Shown here piece after piece: positions 46,757-55,728 of a stretch of 64,000 nucleotides of DNA. This DNA comes from Pseudalkalibacillus sp045920555 (GTDB lineage: Bacteria; Bacillota; Bacilli; Bacillales; Fictibacillaceae). Made by a program: the position numbers and the translations under genes. Under the pieces are notes generated by a model that searched no databases, had not been told where the DNA came from, and worked only from the letters and a program-made list of their open reading frames with translations. The stretch is from the NCBI RefSeq assembly GCF_045920555.1, contig NZ_CP174509.1:3844001-3908000 (forward strand), read 5' to 3'. Within the stretch, counting starts at the first letter, position 1. Each line of letters begins with the position of its first letter.

Positions 46757-48061
46757 ATGAAAAATAGTAATGACGACAATAAAAGCCGTAACTCTCTTTC
46801 ACAAGCAATTTGGCGGTGGCATTTTTATGCAGGCATGATTTTCGCCCCTTTCCTGCTTATATTGGCTATTACTGGAGGTATTTATCTGTTTAAGCCTCAG
46901 ATTGAGTCATTCATATACAAGGAACACTACTACATACAAGATAAAGGACAGAAGATGTTACCTTCCGAACAACTTGAAGAGGTAAAGAATACCTACCCGC
47001 AAAGTGAGATTACACGATTTAGGCCAGGGGTTGAAACCAATCGTTCATCGGAGGTGGGGGTTCTTGTCGATGACCAATCCTCAACCGTTTATGTAAATCC
47101 CTACAATGGGGATATCGTTGGAAAACTGGCTGACGAAGATCGATTTATGGTTCAGGTTGAGAGGTTACATGGTGAATTGATGGCAGGTATATTTGGGGAT
47201 TTATTGGTGGAACTCGCAGTGTGTTGGGGTTTAATTCTTCTTATCACCGGTATGTATATCTGGTGGCCGCGACATCGAAAAGGTGTAATACGTAGAATAA
47301 GACTTCGACTGAATCGAGGTAAGCGTTCCTTCTGGCGGGATATACATTCGGTGACTGCCTTTTGCATGTCAATAGGTATCGCTTTTTTGATTTTAACTGG
47401 TTTACCTTGGACTGGGTTTTGGGGCCAGCAACTACAAAAAATAGGGGTAATCACCGACACGGGGATTCCGGCGGCCGTATGGGGTGAAAAACCAACCTCA
47501 ATTGTACCTGACGAGCCGACAGATGGCAAAGTTTCGCCGATTTCCATCGATGAGGTAGTACAGATTGCTGATTCCCGTGATGTAAATCCTGGATACGATG
47601 TATATTTCCCTGAAGGTCCTAAGGGAGTCTACACAGTACAGGTTTTCCTTCCTAAATCCGTAAATGAAACCACACTTCACATCGATCAATACAATGGGGA
47701 AGTTCTAGGCGATTATCGATACCAAGAGTATGGTCTTTTAGGAAAGGGTATTACCACTGGATATACCCTTCACATAGGATCTGAGTTTGGCTTGATAAAT
47801 CAAGTCCTAGGGCTTATTGTCTGTATGGGCATAGTGGTTATCGTTATTACAGGATTAATCATGTGGTGGAAACGAAAACCTAGCAATACATTGGGGGCAC
47901 CTCCTCAACCTAAGAATGTCAAGATTGTAAAGGGAGTAATCGTTATAGTTGTTATATTAAGCATTCTCTTCCCGTTAGTTGGTGCCTCTTTACTCCTTGT
48001 TTTACTTTTGGATTGGTTAGTGATGCGAAGGATTCCCCGAGTAAAGCATTGGGTTGGGTAA
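46757..48061 (+). CDS. PepSY domain-containing membrane protein, long form
   Basis: A 434-residue PepSY-TM protein. The first helix follows IWRWHFYAGMIFAPFLLILAITGG (its His is typical of the family); two PepSY domains lie in the extracytoplasmic loops (about 60-125 and 255-320), and three more helix regions follow, with GLIMWWKRKP near residue 370. Homologues are associated with siderophore or heme iron reduction. The ATG at 46757 is chosen because AAGGA lies eleven bases before it; the frame stays open to 46673 without a site. Probably paired with the short PepSY gene upstream. Confidence 0.85.
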   Translation: MKNSNDDNKSRNSLSQAIWRWHFYAGMIFAPFLLILAITGGIYLFKPQIESFIYKEHYYIQDKGQKMLPSEQLEEVKNTYPQSEITRFRPGVETNRSSEVGVLVDDQSSTVYVNPYNGDIVGKLADEDRFMVQVERLHGELMAGIFGDLLVELAVCWGLILLITGMYIWWPRHRKGVIRRIRLRLNRGKRSFWRDIHSVTAFCMSIGIAFLILTGLPWTGFWGQQLQKIGVITDTGIPAAVWGEKPTSIVPDEPTDGKVSPISIDEVVQIADSRDVNPGYDVYFPEGPKGVYTVQVFLPKSVNETTLHIDQYNGEVLGDYRYQEYGLLGKGITTGYTLHIGSEFGLINQVLGLIVCMGIVVIVITGLIMWWKRKPSNTLGAPPQPKNVKIVKGVIVIVVILSILFPLVGASLLLVLLLDWLVMRRIPRVKHWVG

Positions 48062-48125
48062 AGGATTTCTCCTGAACCGAAGAAAAGTTGTGGTTAGAAA
48101 GGGGGAAGTTCGAAAAATGTCAGGA

Positions 48126-48290
48126 AATGAACCTCCCCTCCCTATCGCTTCGCGCTTGAGGAAGGGGTTTCCTGTTTGAAGTTCACAAGACCAAAAGCCG
48201 CCCCGAATGGAACAGGTGTCCGCAATACCGCCTTTGTTCTTGGAACCAAACATCCCTTTCAGGATAGTGGTCTTCACGTTTCGTGTCTCT
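48126..48290 (-). mobile_element. Orphan IS200/IS605 right-end / omega-RNA-like remnant
   Basis: On the minus strand the block reads AAACAGGAAACCCCTTCC, a stem-loop, then GGGAGGGGAGGTTCAT, closely matching the right-end hairpin after the TnpB gene at 57391-57448 (AAACAGGAAGCCCCTTC... GGAGGGGTCATTCA). The sequence upstream (GGCGGTATTGCGGACAC and onward) resembles the structured 3' tail of such elements, but no tnpB remains beside it. It is probably a deletion relic or a mobile non-autonomous end. Confidence 0.5.
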
Positions 48291-48370
48291 CGACACCCTA
48301 TCTATTTGTCTTGTGTAAAAGATGGGAGGACAAGACGAGAAATTTTAGTCTACTCATTACCAACATCCTT

Positions 48371-48582
48371 AGGGATAATACCCCTGCAGAATCATTCTTT
48401 GGCCATATGAAGGATAAGATGCATCCAGTTGTAAGACAAAAGAGGATTTACAAAATAAAGTAGAAGATATCATAGACTACTACAATTCCTCAAGGTATCA
48501 ATGGGGAATAAAAAAGGTGACCCCGGAACAGTGGACTTACCCCTGTCAAGTAGACACGGTTAAACTAGGTGCTTTTCATTAA
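48371..48582 (+). pseudogene. C-terminal remnant of an IS3-family OrfB transposase
   Basis: Two plus-strand frames join to the conserved end of IS150-type OrfB: DNTPAESFFGHMKDK carrying the catalytic Glu, then after a frameshift NKVEDIIDYYNSSRYQWG and KKVTPEQW. The start and most of the DDE domain are missing. It points opposite to the complete IS3 element that begins at 48515 and overlaps its terminal inverted repeat, so it belongs to an older, different insertion. Confidence 0.7.
48515..48556 (+). repeat. Terminal inverted repeat, orfB end
   Basis: Begins AGGTGACCCCGGAAC and ends AGTAGACA; 34 of 42 positions match the reverse complement of the other end. Its outer half also reads as codons of the older OrfB remnant (VTPEQW). 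Confidence 0.7.
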
Positions 48583-49400
48583 GCAACCTTAGTTCTAAAT
48601 TCAATACGACTAAGGTTGTTTAGTCTTTTTTGAAATCGTTTATTATTGTAATATCTCATATATCTTCTTATGGCTTTAATAACTTGTTCTTTCTCGAGAA
48701 ACTCATATCTATAAAAACATTCTGTCTTAAGGTGGCTAAAGAAGCTCTCTATACAAGCGTTATCATAACAATTACCCTTTCTAGACATACTTACATTCAT
48801 CTTGTGTTTGTCTAGAAGCTGGTTATATTTTTTTGAAGTATATTGGTACCCTTGATCACTATGTAGTATTGTTCCCTGAACATTTCTTTTTCTTATGGCT
48901 TTCTTTATTGTGTCTAGTACTAATCTTAAGTTGTTTCTTTCACTTATTTTATAAGCTACAACTTCATTATTGTAAAGATCCATTATGGCAGACAGATATA
49001 AGCGCTTTCCGTTAAAAGTAAGATAGGTAATATCTGTAACCCATTTTTCATTTGGTTTATCCGTTGAGAATTCTCGGTTTAAATGATTATCTGATACAAC
49101 ACATTGTTCCTTTAAGCCAAAGTGTTTCCACTTTTTCTTCCGAATCTTAGCTTGTATCCCCATTTTCTTCATTAAACGATATACTCTTTTATGGTTGATC
49201 TGTAAACCATATGTTCTTATAAGCCATCTACGAACTCTCGGATAACCAAAACTACCATTAATATCGGAATCTTGTTCGCATTCCAGTATTTTAGACATAA
49301 TAAATATGTCTTCCTTGTCCTTTTGAGATGGATTCCTTTTTCTTTTTTCCCATTTATAATATCCACTTCTTGACACCCCAGCAATTTCACATAGTAACAC
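48579..49400 (-). CDS. IS3-family transposase OrfB (DDE catalytic subunit)
   Basis: A 273-residue frame carrying the HTH_21 segment (about 1-60) and an rve integrase core. Catalytic residues are visible: Asp in WVTDITYL (about 139), Asp in LHSDQGYQYTS (about 201) and Glu in NACIESFFSHLK (about 238). It is normally made as an OrfAB fusion by -1 frameshifting from orfA; the frame stays open upstream of the listed ATG back to the slippery site at 49490-49496. The C-terminus (NNLSRIEFRTKVA) is complete. Confidence 0.93.
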   Translation of the reverse strand: MLLCEIAGVSRSGYYKWEKRKRNPSQKDKEDIFIMSKILECEQDSDINGSFGYPRVRRWLIRTYGLQINHKRVYRLMKKMGIQAKIRKKKWKHFGLKEQCVVSDNHLNREFSTDKPNEKWVTDITYLTFNGKRLYLSAIMDLYNNEVVAYKISERNNLRLVLDTIKKAIRKRNVQGTILHSDQGYQYTSKKYNQLLDKHKMNVSMSRKGNCYDNACIESFFSHLKTECFYRYEFLEKEQVIKAIRRYMRYYNNKRFQKRLNNLSRIEFRTKVA

Positions 49401-49441
49401 AATAGGGAAATTCTGCTTTAATGAATAAATAATACCAAACT

Positions 49442-49759
49442 CTATTGATCTGTCTCTTTTGACCTCATCTCCCTTTTCGCAGCTAAGAGCTTTTTTAAGT
49501 ATTCGTTCTCCGCTTCTAATCGTTTTATTCTGTCGTCCTTATTAAGCTTATTTGAACCTGTATTTTGTCGTGATTTTCCTCGTTTTTCTTGTAGGCCTAG
49601 AATACCCTCATCCTTATAGTTTTTAATCCACCTATCAATTACGGAATACGTAACTCCTAATTCTCTTCCGATTAGTTTACTACCCATACCTTTGTGTAAA
49701 TACATTTCAATAGCCTTCATTTTAAAATCAACAGTAAAAGTTCTTCTTTTTTTCCCCAT
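49442..49759 (-). CDS. IS3-family transposase OrfA
   Basis: A 105-residue protein: N-terminal helix-turn-helix (MGKKRRTFTVDFKMKAIEMY, then GSKLIGRELGVTYSVIDRWIK) and a C-terminal leucine-zipper-like coiled coil (DDRIKRLEAENEYLKKLLAA). It binds the element ends. GGAGGGG lies upstream of the ATG. The end of the coiled-coil region contains the slippery run used to enter orfB. Confidence 0.93.
   Translation of the reverse strand: MGKKRRTFTVDFKMKAIEMYLHKGMGSKLIGRELGVTYSVIDRWIKNYKDEGILGLQEKRGKSRQNTGSNKLNKDDRIKRLEAENEYLKKLLAAKREMRSKETDQ
49490..49496 (-). promoter_or_regulatory. Programmed -1 frameshift site of the IS3 element
   Basis: The heptamer A AAA AAG occurs in orfA at the codons for LeuLysLys. 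A shift to the -1 frame there opens directly into orfB (KALSCEKGDEV... IEFGIIYSLKQ...), matching the usual OrfAB production in this family. Confidence 0.75.
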
Positions 49760-49804
49760 AAAAAATCCCCTCCAGAATAAACAGTAAAGTAACTTTCTTT
49801 GTAC

Positions 49805-49846
49805 TGTCTACTAGAAGGGGATAATACCACAGTTCCGAGGTCACCT
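49805..49846 (-). repeat. Terminal inverted repeat, orfA end
   Basis: The reverse complement begins AGGTGACCTCGGAAC and ends AGTAGACA; partner of the repeat at 48515-48556. Confidence 0.7.
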
Positions 49847-50001
49847 CTTAGCTGCATAGGACCTTTTATTAAACTGTCTCATTTTCAAGGGTACATGTCA
49901 CTCAGTCATAGGCAAGGAGTTTTTTAACTCTAACAGATAGTTGGGCTTTTTGGTTCCATTCATTTAGATGGTTCTGAATAAGAATCACTTTACTAATAAA
50001 T

Positions 50002-50118
50002 CACCTCGGTAAGGATCTTATGGCCTTGAATTCTTTTAAATGCCGCGGTCGCTTCCTTTTCAGTGTCAAATTCGAACATTTTGATGTTATTGTTCAAATG
50101 GACTGTGATGATCCACAC
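50002..50118 (-). CDS. Small conserved-looking protein, 38 residues
   Basis: A GTG-started frame with an excellent ribosome site (GGAGGG, eight bases upstream). The product begins MWIITVHLNNNIKMFEFD, then TEKEATAALKEFK, a pattern like short Bacillus hypothetical proteins with an amphipathic strand and helix. In the +1 frame after the helix the sequence reads HKILTEVIY before a stop, which looks more like a natural end, so a recent one-base indel may have altered the C-terminus. It lies 160 bases after the YjiH-like gene and is probably cotranscribed with the hutUIG unit. Function unknown. Confidence 0.55.
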
Positions 50119-50277
50119 AACGAAATCCCTCCTATTATTGGTTCGCTGCTAGACTAAGATTTATCTGAGATTAATCTATTTTATATGAAACAAGGCTACT
50201 TTATGTTTTCGTCTAAAGGATGTAATAGAATTGTCACCACACGAAAACATTAGAGATATTATCAGGTTTCTGTAATG

Positions 50278-51612
50278 TCAAAGTAATAAATACGCAAGTG
50301 GTGTCACAAGTATGAGAGTAAGAATAACGCGTTCAATCCAAATAATGATAAGCGTTGGAACGGAAATTGGAATTTCAGTCGAAACAATACATGGAACGAG
50401 CGCCGAGAAAAAGATGATCGCCGAAACTGAAACGACACCAATGACGAATTTCACGACCAGAGAAGACTTTGCCACCAACAGAGCAGGCAAGAACATTTCA
50501 GCAATACTGACAGCACTTGCTTTCGCCACAAGCATTGGTTCGGGTAATTGCAGTGCGGAAGTGAACGGATAGAAAATGTAACCAATCCAATTAAATACTG
50601 GCGTATATTCTGCCAAAACCAACCCTAAGAGTCCAATGGATAAAATAGATGGAAGAATCGCCATTGCCATAAGCAGCCCGTCTTTTATATTCATCCAAAT
50701 GTTATCAATTAAACGAGGTGATCGATCCAATGTAGCTTTCGCCTCATCCCATGCTTTCCTAAGTAGACTTCCACTGATTTCAGCTTCTGGTTGAGGAGTC
50801 GATCCCTCATAATAGTCGTCATTGATTTTGGATAATGGCCAAATTCGTACCGTGATTGCTGTAACTAAGAACGTGACAATTAGCGTTGACCAAAAATACA
50901 TGTTCCACATTTCCATTAAACCTAATGTTTTCGCAACAATCACCATGAACGTAGCTGAAACTGTAGAAAAGCCTGTTGCAATGATGCTGGCTTCTTTCGC
51001 CGTGTATTTTCCTTCTTTATATACCCGATTCGTGATAAGAAGGCCGATAGAATAGCTGCCGACGAATGATGCCACAGCATCAATCGCTGAACGTCCTGGC
51101 GTCTTCCAAATTGGACGCATGATCGGCCTTGTCAATACACCAATGAATTCAAGTAAGCCATATCCTACTAATAGTGCCAGAAAAACAGCTCCAATCGGAA
51201 CCAACAGGCCGACAGGAATAACAAGTTTATTGAATAAAAACGGTCCCATATTCGGGTCAAACAACCAGGCAGGTCCAATATTCAGTATAAGCATTAATCC
51301 AACCATCAGACCGAGTATTTTAAAAATTGAAAAAATAAGGTTGACAGTTGTTTTTTTCCATGTTCCTGATAGAAATGGATAAACGGCACCTGCTGAAATG
51401 ATCAGTAACGCATAATAAGGTAAAACAGGTTTTGTGTGTGATTGAATATACGAGACAATATGATCGAGCATGATAGTGCTTTTTTGTTCAATCGTAATCG
51501 GTACAAAGAAAATGAAAATACCGATAAAGCTGTATACAAAAAACTTCCACGTTTGGGCAGGTTCGAGGTTTTTTTCAACAGTTGTTTGGTGCTCTTGTAC
51601 CTTTTGGTTCAT
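50278..51612 (-). CDS. YjiH-family nucleoside-recognition membrane protein
   Basis: A 444-residue membrane protein with about ten hydrophobic segments and the Gate/nucleoside-recognition fold (VASFVGSYSIGLLITNRVYKEG with GFSTVSATF, about residues 185-220). It resembles E. coli YjiH, for which no transport substrate is firmly established. It is the fourth gene of the hutU-hutI-hutG unit, 26 bases after hutG, suggesting a transporter for histidine, urocanate or a degradation product; this is inference from position. Confidence 0.85.
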   Translation of the reverse strand: MNQKVQEHQTTVEKNLEPAQTWKFFVYSFIGIFIFFVPITIEQKSTIMLDHIVSYIQSHTKPVLPYYALLIISAGAVYPFLSGTWKKTTVNLIFSIFKILGLMVGLMLILNIGPAWLFDPNMGPFLFNKLVIPVGLLVPIGAVFLALLVGYGLLEFIGVLTRPIMRPIWKTPGRSAIDAVASFVGSYSIGLLITNRVYKEGKYTAKEASIIATGFSTVSATFMVIVAKTLGLMEMWNMYFWSTLIVTFLVTAITVRIWPLSKINDDYYEGSTPQPEAEISGSLLRKAWDEAKATLDRSPRLIDNIWMNIKDGLLMAMAILPSILSIGLLGLVLAEYTPVFNWIGYIFYPFTSALQLPEPMLVAKASAVSIAEMFLPALLVAKSSLVVKFVIGVVSVSAIIFFSALVPCIVSTEIPISVPTLIIIWIERVILTLILVTPLAYLLL

Positions 51613-51638
51613 CCCTATCCAATCCCCCTGATTCTACA

Positions 51639-52610
51639 TTAGTTTTGTAACACGCAACCCGTGATGAATTGTAGCCATGCGTATACCCCAGTCTTGACAG
51701 TGTCGGCAGTCGACGAATCTTTGCTTGGATCCAGACAAACAAAATCAATATGTCGGACCATCGGGTGCTGACCGATTTCTAGCAAAATATCGAACAGCTC
51801 AGTCGATGTCATGCCGCCGGGTGTGGAAGCGGGTACACCCGGGGCAACAGCAATATCGAGTACATCCATGTCGACTGTGACATAGATGCGGTCAACTTTT
51901 GCTGAAAGTTTATCGAGGGCATCCTGAACCGTATTGATAAGGCCCTGCTTTCGGGCCTGCTTTAATGTTACCATCTGAATGCCATGTTCTTTCGCATAAT
52001 CAATGAGTGGTTTCGCATTAAAATAGCCATGTAAACCGATATTGATGACATCCTTTCCTTTTACGGTGTTGCCATCAATCAATTGCCGGATCGGTGTTCC
52101 GTTTGCAGGGCCTAATTCTGCCGGATCCCGTACATCAAGGTGTGTATCGAGCTGCAAGATTCCAATCGATTCATTCTGGTGAACGTCTTTAATCCCCCGG
52201 ACAGCACAGGCTGTAGTAGAATGATCACCGCCAATCATACACGTAACGGTTTGCGGAAACCGTTTTACAAGATAGGCCGTCGACTCCTGTATACGGTGAT
52301 GGGATAAAAGAATATCGGTTGTATGCATGGCAACATCACCGGCATCTGCCACATTAAAGGAAGTCAGATCGACATCTTCATCAAGATTGTACGTGGCAAA
52401 ACCCTTCCACATTGTGCGAAATTCCGCCGGATATAAGGAAGCTCCGGACACACTGATTGAAGAACGGGAAATCGGAGCCCCGTATAGGATCATGTCGGGT
52501 GTATTTTCATTCTCGTCAAGTGGCTGAATCCAATGATGGACATACGTCGGCTCGTATTGAAATGTATTGTTCCAAGACCATACAGGGGCTTGAAGCCAAT
52601 GTTCACTCAT
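51639..52610 (-). CDS. hutG: Formimidoylglutamase
   Basis: A 323-residue ureohydrolase of the arginase family. It hydrolyses N-formimino-glutamate to glutamate and formamide, the last step of histidine degradation. The binuclear Mn ligands are visible in GGDHST (about residues 149-154), QLDTHLDVRD (about 178-186) and VDMDVLD (about 248-254). Length matches HutG. It starts four bases after the hutI stop. Confidence 0.96.
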   Translation of the reverse strand: MSEHWLQAPVWSWNNTFQYEPTYVHHWIQPLDENENTPDMILYGAPISRSSISVSGASLYPAEFRTMWKGFATYNLDEDVDLTSFNVADAGDVAMHTTDILLSHHRIQESTAYLVKRFPQTVTCMIGGDHSTTACAVRGIKDVHQNESIGILQLDTHLDVRDPAELGPANGTPIRQLIDGNTVKGKDVINIGLHGYFNAKPLIDYAKEHGIQMVTLKQARKQGLINTVQDALDKLSAKVDRIYVTVDMDVLDIAVAPGVPASTPGGMTSTELFDILLEIGQHPMVRHIDFVCLDPSKDSSTADTVKTGVYAWLQFITGCVLQN

Positions 52611-52614
52611 ATCA

Positions 52615-53874
52615 TTACACCACCTTTACACCCTTTTTCCATACCGATTTCACATGATTGACCCCGAACAAATATTGCAGTTCCTGATAATTTTTTACGT
52701 TCCACATAACAATATCAGCCTGCTTACCGACTTCGAGTGACCCCACATTTTCCTGTCGATTAATTGCACAAGCAGCATTGTATGTCGCAGCTGTCAACGC
52801 TTCAGCTGGAGTAAGACGCATTGAGATACATGCCAGATTCATGACAAGAGGCATCGAAGTCGTTGGTGACGACCCGGGATTACAATCGGTGGAAATGGCT
52901 ACGCTCACACCCTCGTCGATCATACGTCTTCCTGCAGCTGCTTCTTCCCGTAGATACAGTGCTGTTGCTGGTAGCAGGCAGGCAATCGTACCAGATTCCG
53001 CCATAGCCTTGATTCCTTCAGCAGAGGCTTTCAATAAATGTTCTGCTGATATGGCTCCTACTTTTGCAGCTAATTCTGCTCCGCCATAAGGTTCAATTTC
53101 ATCTGCATGGATTTTCGGTGTCAATCCGAAGCGCTTTCCTGCTTCAAGAATCCTTTCTGATTGTTCTGGTGTATAAACGCCTTTCTCACAAAAAACATCG
53201 TTGAACTCGGCCAATTTTTCCTCTGCTACTACTGGCAGCATTTCATCAATTAATTGATTGACAAACTCATCTTCACGCCCCTTGAAATCCGGTGGTACAG
53301 CATGGGCGCCCATAAATGTCGGAACGATGTCGATCGCATGTTGCTCCTGCAGCTTCTTCATTACTCGCAACTGCTTCAACTCGGTTTCCAGGTTCATTCC
53401 GTAACCACTTTTTCCTTCGATTGTTGTTACACCCTGAGAAAAAAACGAATCAAGACGCCGCTTTGTTTGGTCAATCAGCTCTTCTTCTGTTGCCTCCCGT
53501 GTCATACGGGTGGTCGCATGAATCCCTCCACCCGCATTCATAATGTCCATATAAGATGTACCTTCAAGACGCATTTCAAATTCACGTTCCCTGCTTCCTC
53601 CATACACAACATGTGTATGAGGATCGACAAGTCCCGGAGTAACTAAATGGTTGGAAGCATCGACGATTTCTGCTTCATGCACCTTGTCTGCAAAGCGTTC
53701 TTCAAGCTCTTTCGTTGTACCGACAGCTTGGACTATCCCATCTTCAATCCATACGCTGCCGTCTTCAATCAAACCAAGTTCAGACATTTTCTCTTTAGAG
53801 CGCGGACCTTTTACTTCTGAAGCAAGTGTAGCCAACTGGGCTGTATGTTTAATCCAAATCGGTTTTGTCATCAC
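52615..53874 (-). CDS. hutI: Imidazolonepropionase
   Basis: A 419-residue amidohydrolase. It opens the ring of 4-imidazolone-5-propionate to formiminoglutamate. Metal-site motifs are DPHTHVVYGGSRE (about residue 85), HADEIEPYGGAELA, SAEHLL and STDCNPGSSPT. The ATG overlaps the hutU stop by four bases (ATGA). Length matches the Bacillus enzyme. Confidence 0.97.
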   Translation of the reverse strand: MMTKPIWIKHTAQLATLASEVKGPRSKEKMSELGLIEDGSVWIEDGIVQAVGTTKELEERFADKVHEAEIVDASNHLVTPGLVDPHTHVVYGGSREREFEMRLEGTSYMDIMNAGGGIHATTRMTREATEEELIDQTKRRLDSFFSQGVTTIEGKSGYGMNLETELKQLRVMKKLQEQHAIDIVPTFMGAHAVPPDFKGREDEFVNQLIDEMLPVVAEEKLAEFNDVFCEKGVYTPEQSERILEAGKRFGLTPKIHADEIEPYGGAELAAKVGAISAEHLLKASAEGIKAMAESGTIACLLPATALYLREEAAAGRRMIDEGVSVAISTDCNPGSSPTTSMPLVMNLACISMRLTPAEALTAATYNAACAINRQENVGSLEVGKQADIVMWNVKNYQELQYLFGVNHVKSVWKKGVKVV

Positions 53875-55547
53875 TGATCAGTCCCTTTATCAAGCATTGG
53901 AATATTGATTCCTTTTTCTCGTGCTGTTTTTTCCGCTATTTCATATCCGGCATCCACATGACGGGCTACACCCATACCTGGGTCAGTTGTTAGCACTCTT
54001 TCAATTCGTGCTTCCGCCTCTTTCGTACCATCTGCAACAATGACGACACCGGCATGTAAAGAGTAACCCATTCCGACACCGCCTCCGTGGTGTACAGATA
54101 CCCATGTAGCACCGCCAACTGCATTTACCATCGCATTTAAAATCGGCCAGTCTGCTACAACATCTGATCCATCTTTCATTGCTTCCGTTTCACGGTTTGG
54201 TGAAGCGACAGAGCCGGAATCCAGGTGATCGCGCCCGATAACGATCGGTGCTTTCAGTTCACCACTTGCAACCATGTCGTTCAGGATTTTTCCAAAACGA
54301 GCACGCTCTCCATATCCAAGCCAGCAAATTCGGGAAGGCAGACCTTGGAACTGGATTTTATCCTGTGCCATACGAATCCAGTTGCACAAGTGCTCGTTAT
54401 CACTGAATTCGCGTAAAATAGCTTGGTCAGTTTTGTAAATGTCTTCAGGATCCCCTGATAGAGCCACCCAACGGAAAGGTCCTTTTCCTTCACAGAATTG
54501 GGGACGGATATATGCCGGAACAAATCCCGGGAAGTTGAACGCTTTTTCTAAACCTTCATCTTTTGCGACCTGGCGGATGTTGTTTCCGTAGTCGAACGTC
54601 ACTGCGCCTTTTTCCATCATCGTAAGCATCGCGTCTACATGCTTTGCCATCGAAGCCTTGGAACGTTTCACATACTCTTCAGGATTGGATTTTCGCAGTT
54701 CTCCTGCCTCTTCAAGCGACATTCCTGATGGGATATACCCGTTCAGCGGATCGTGAGCTGATGTTTGGTCCGTCAATGCATCCGGGATGAAGTTCCTCGC
54801 AATCATTTCAGGAAGAAGATCCGATGCGTTACCTAATAAACCGATCGATAAGGCTTTGCCGGCATTTTTCGCATCCTCAGCTAACTTTATGGCCTCTTCA
54901 AGTGTATAGGCCTTCACATCTGTGTATCGAGTTTCTATTCTTCGATCGATTCTGGATTCATCGATTTCAATAGCGATGCACACACCGCCATTCATCGTCA
55001 CTGCAAGCGGCTGTGCACCACCCATTCCGCCTAGGCCCGCCGTTACGGTTATGGTTCCTTTAAGTGTATTATTGAAATGTTGTTTCGCCAGCTCCGCAAA
55101 AGTTTCATATGTGCCTTGGACAATTCCCTGTGAACCGATATAAATCCAGCTCCCTGCTGTCATTTGTCCATACATCATCAACCCTTTTTTATCGAGCTCA
55201 TGAAATGTATCCCAATTTGCATAAGCGGGTACAATGTTCGAGTTTGCAATAAGGACGCGTGGTGCATCCGCATGTGTTTTAAAAATGACCACAGGCTTGC
55301 CTGATTGAACAAGTAAGGTTTCATCGTTTGCCAGTTCTTTCAAGGATTTAACAATAGCATCGAAAGATTCCCAGTTACGTGCCGCTTTTCCAATTCCTCC
55401 GTAAACTACAAGGTCTTCAGGGCGTTCTGCTACGTCTGGATCTAAATTATTCATCAACATACGAAGCACTGCTTCTTGCTGCCAGCCTTTCGTATTCAAT
55501 TCTGTACCTTGATAACGTTTGACTCTGTTCTGTGTAATCGCATTCAT
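53871..55547 (-). CDS. hutU: Urocanate hydratase
   Basis: A 558-residue HutU, slightly longer than the Bacillus enzyme. It adds water to urocanate, using a tightly bound NAD+ as electrophile. Family signatures are VYGGIGKAARNWE near residue 49, TVTAGLGGMGGAQPLA (about residue 175) and the conserved catalytic-Cys region FCEGKGPFRWVALSGDPEDI (about residue 355). GGAGGAG lies seven bases before the ATG. It is the first gene of the minus-strand hutU-hutI-hutG-yjiH unit. Confidence 0.98.
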   Translation of the reverse strand: MNAITQNRVKRYQGTELNTKGWQQEAVLRMLMNNLDPDVAERPEDLVVYGGIGKAARNWESFDAIVKSLKELANDETLLVQSGKPVVIFKTHADAPRVLIANSNIVPAYANWDTFHELDKKGLMMYGQMTAGSWIYIGSQGIVQGTYETFAELAKQHFNNTLKGTITVTAGLGGMGGAQPLAVTMNGGVCIAIEIDESRIDRRIETRYTDVKAYTLEEAIKLAEDAKNAGKALSIGLLGNASDLLPEMIARNFIPDALTDQTSAHDPLNGYIPSGMSLEEAGELRKSNPEEYVKRSKASMAKHVDAMLTMMEKGAVTFDYGNNIRQVAKDEGLEKAFNFPGFVPAYIRPQFCEGKGPFRWVALSGDPEDIYKTDQAILREFSDNEHLCNWIRMAQDKIQFQGLPSRICWLGYGERARFGKILNDMVASGELKAPIVIGRDHLDSGSVASPNRETEAMKDGSDVVADWPILNAMVNAVGGATWVSVHHGGGVGMGYSLHAGVVIVADGTKEAEARIERVLTTDPGMGVARHVDAGYEIAEKTAREKGINIPMLDKGTDQ

Positions 55548-55581
55548 TTGTTTCTCCTCCTTGCTTTGATACGTTCATTCT

Positions 55582-55587
55582 ATTATA
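55582..55587 (-). promoter_or_regulatory. Candidate -10 of the hutU promoter
   Basis: On the minus strand TATAAT lies about 35 bases before hutU. No good -35 is present 17 bases upstream, and the preceding DNA is a long A/T tract with partial symmetry, consistent with activator-dependent initiation. Confidence 0.35.
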
Positions 55588-55698
55588 AAAATTCAAATAT
55601 TTATATATAAAATAATGATATATTTATAATTTATCTCATTTTATTTCTTTATTTTGACCATTTTTATAAATAATTTCAATGCTGCTCAACATACAATT

Positions 55699-55727
55699 AA
55701 AAAAGACGATCCAGTAACTGAATCGCC
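55699..55727 (-). terminator. Terminator of the AraC/receiver regulator gene
   Basis: GGCGATTCAG and CTGGATCGTC form a 10-base stem with two G-U pairs and a TTA loop, followed by six T residues, one base after the regulator stop. Confidence 0.85.
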
Positions 55728-55728
55728 A

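Larger units (their letters stand above)
48515..49846 (-). mobile_element. IS3-family (IS150 group) insertion sequence
   Basis: A ~1.33-kb element with orfA and orfB in the arrangement of IS150-type elements, bounded by long imperfect inverted repeats (48515-48556 and 49805-49846; 34 of 42 positions match). The inner part of each repeat contains AGTAGACA. No flanking direct repeat is visible, so the exact outer limits are uncertain; the ends may begin at TGG about 17 bases inside the stated limits. Both reading frames and the frameshift signal look intact, so it may be active. Confidence 0.8.

Noticed and set aside
47152..47547. 131-codon minus-strand frame inside the long PepSY gene
   Set aside because: Overlaps a clear PepSY-TM coding region on the plus strand; no motif or ribosome site.
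53254..53646. 130-codon plus-strand frame inside hutI
   Set aside because: Antisense to the conserved imidazolonepropionase active-site region.
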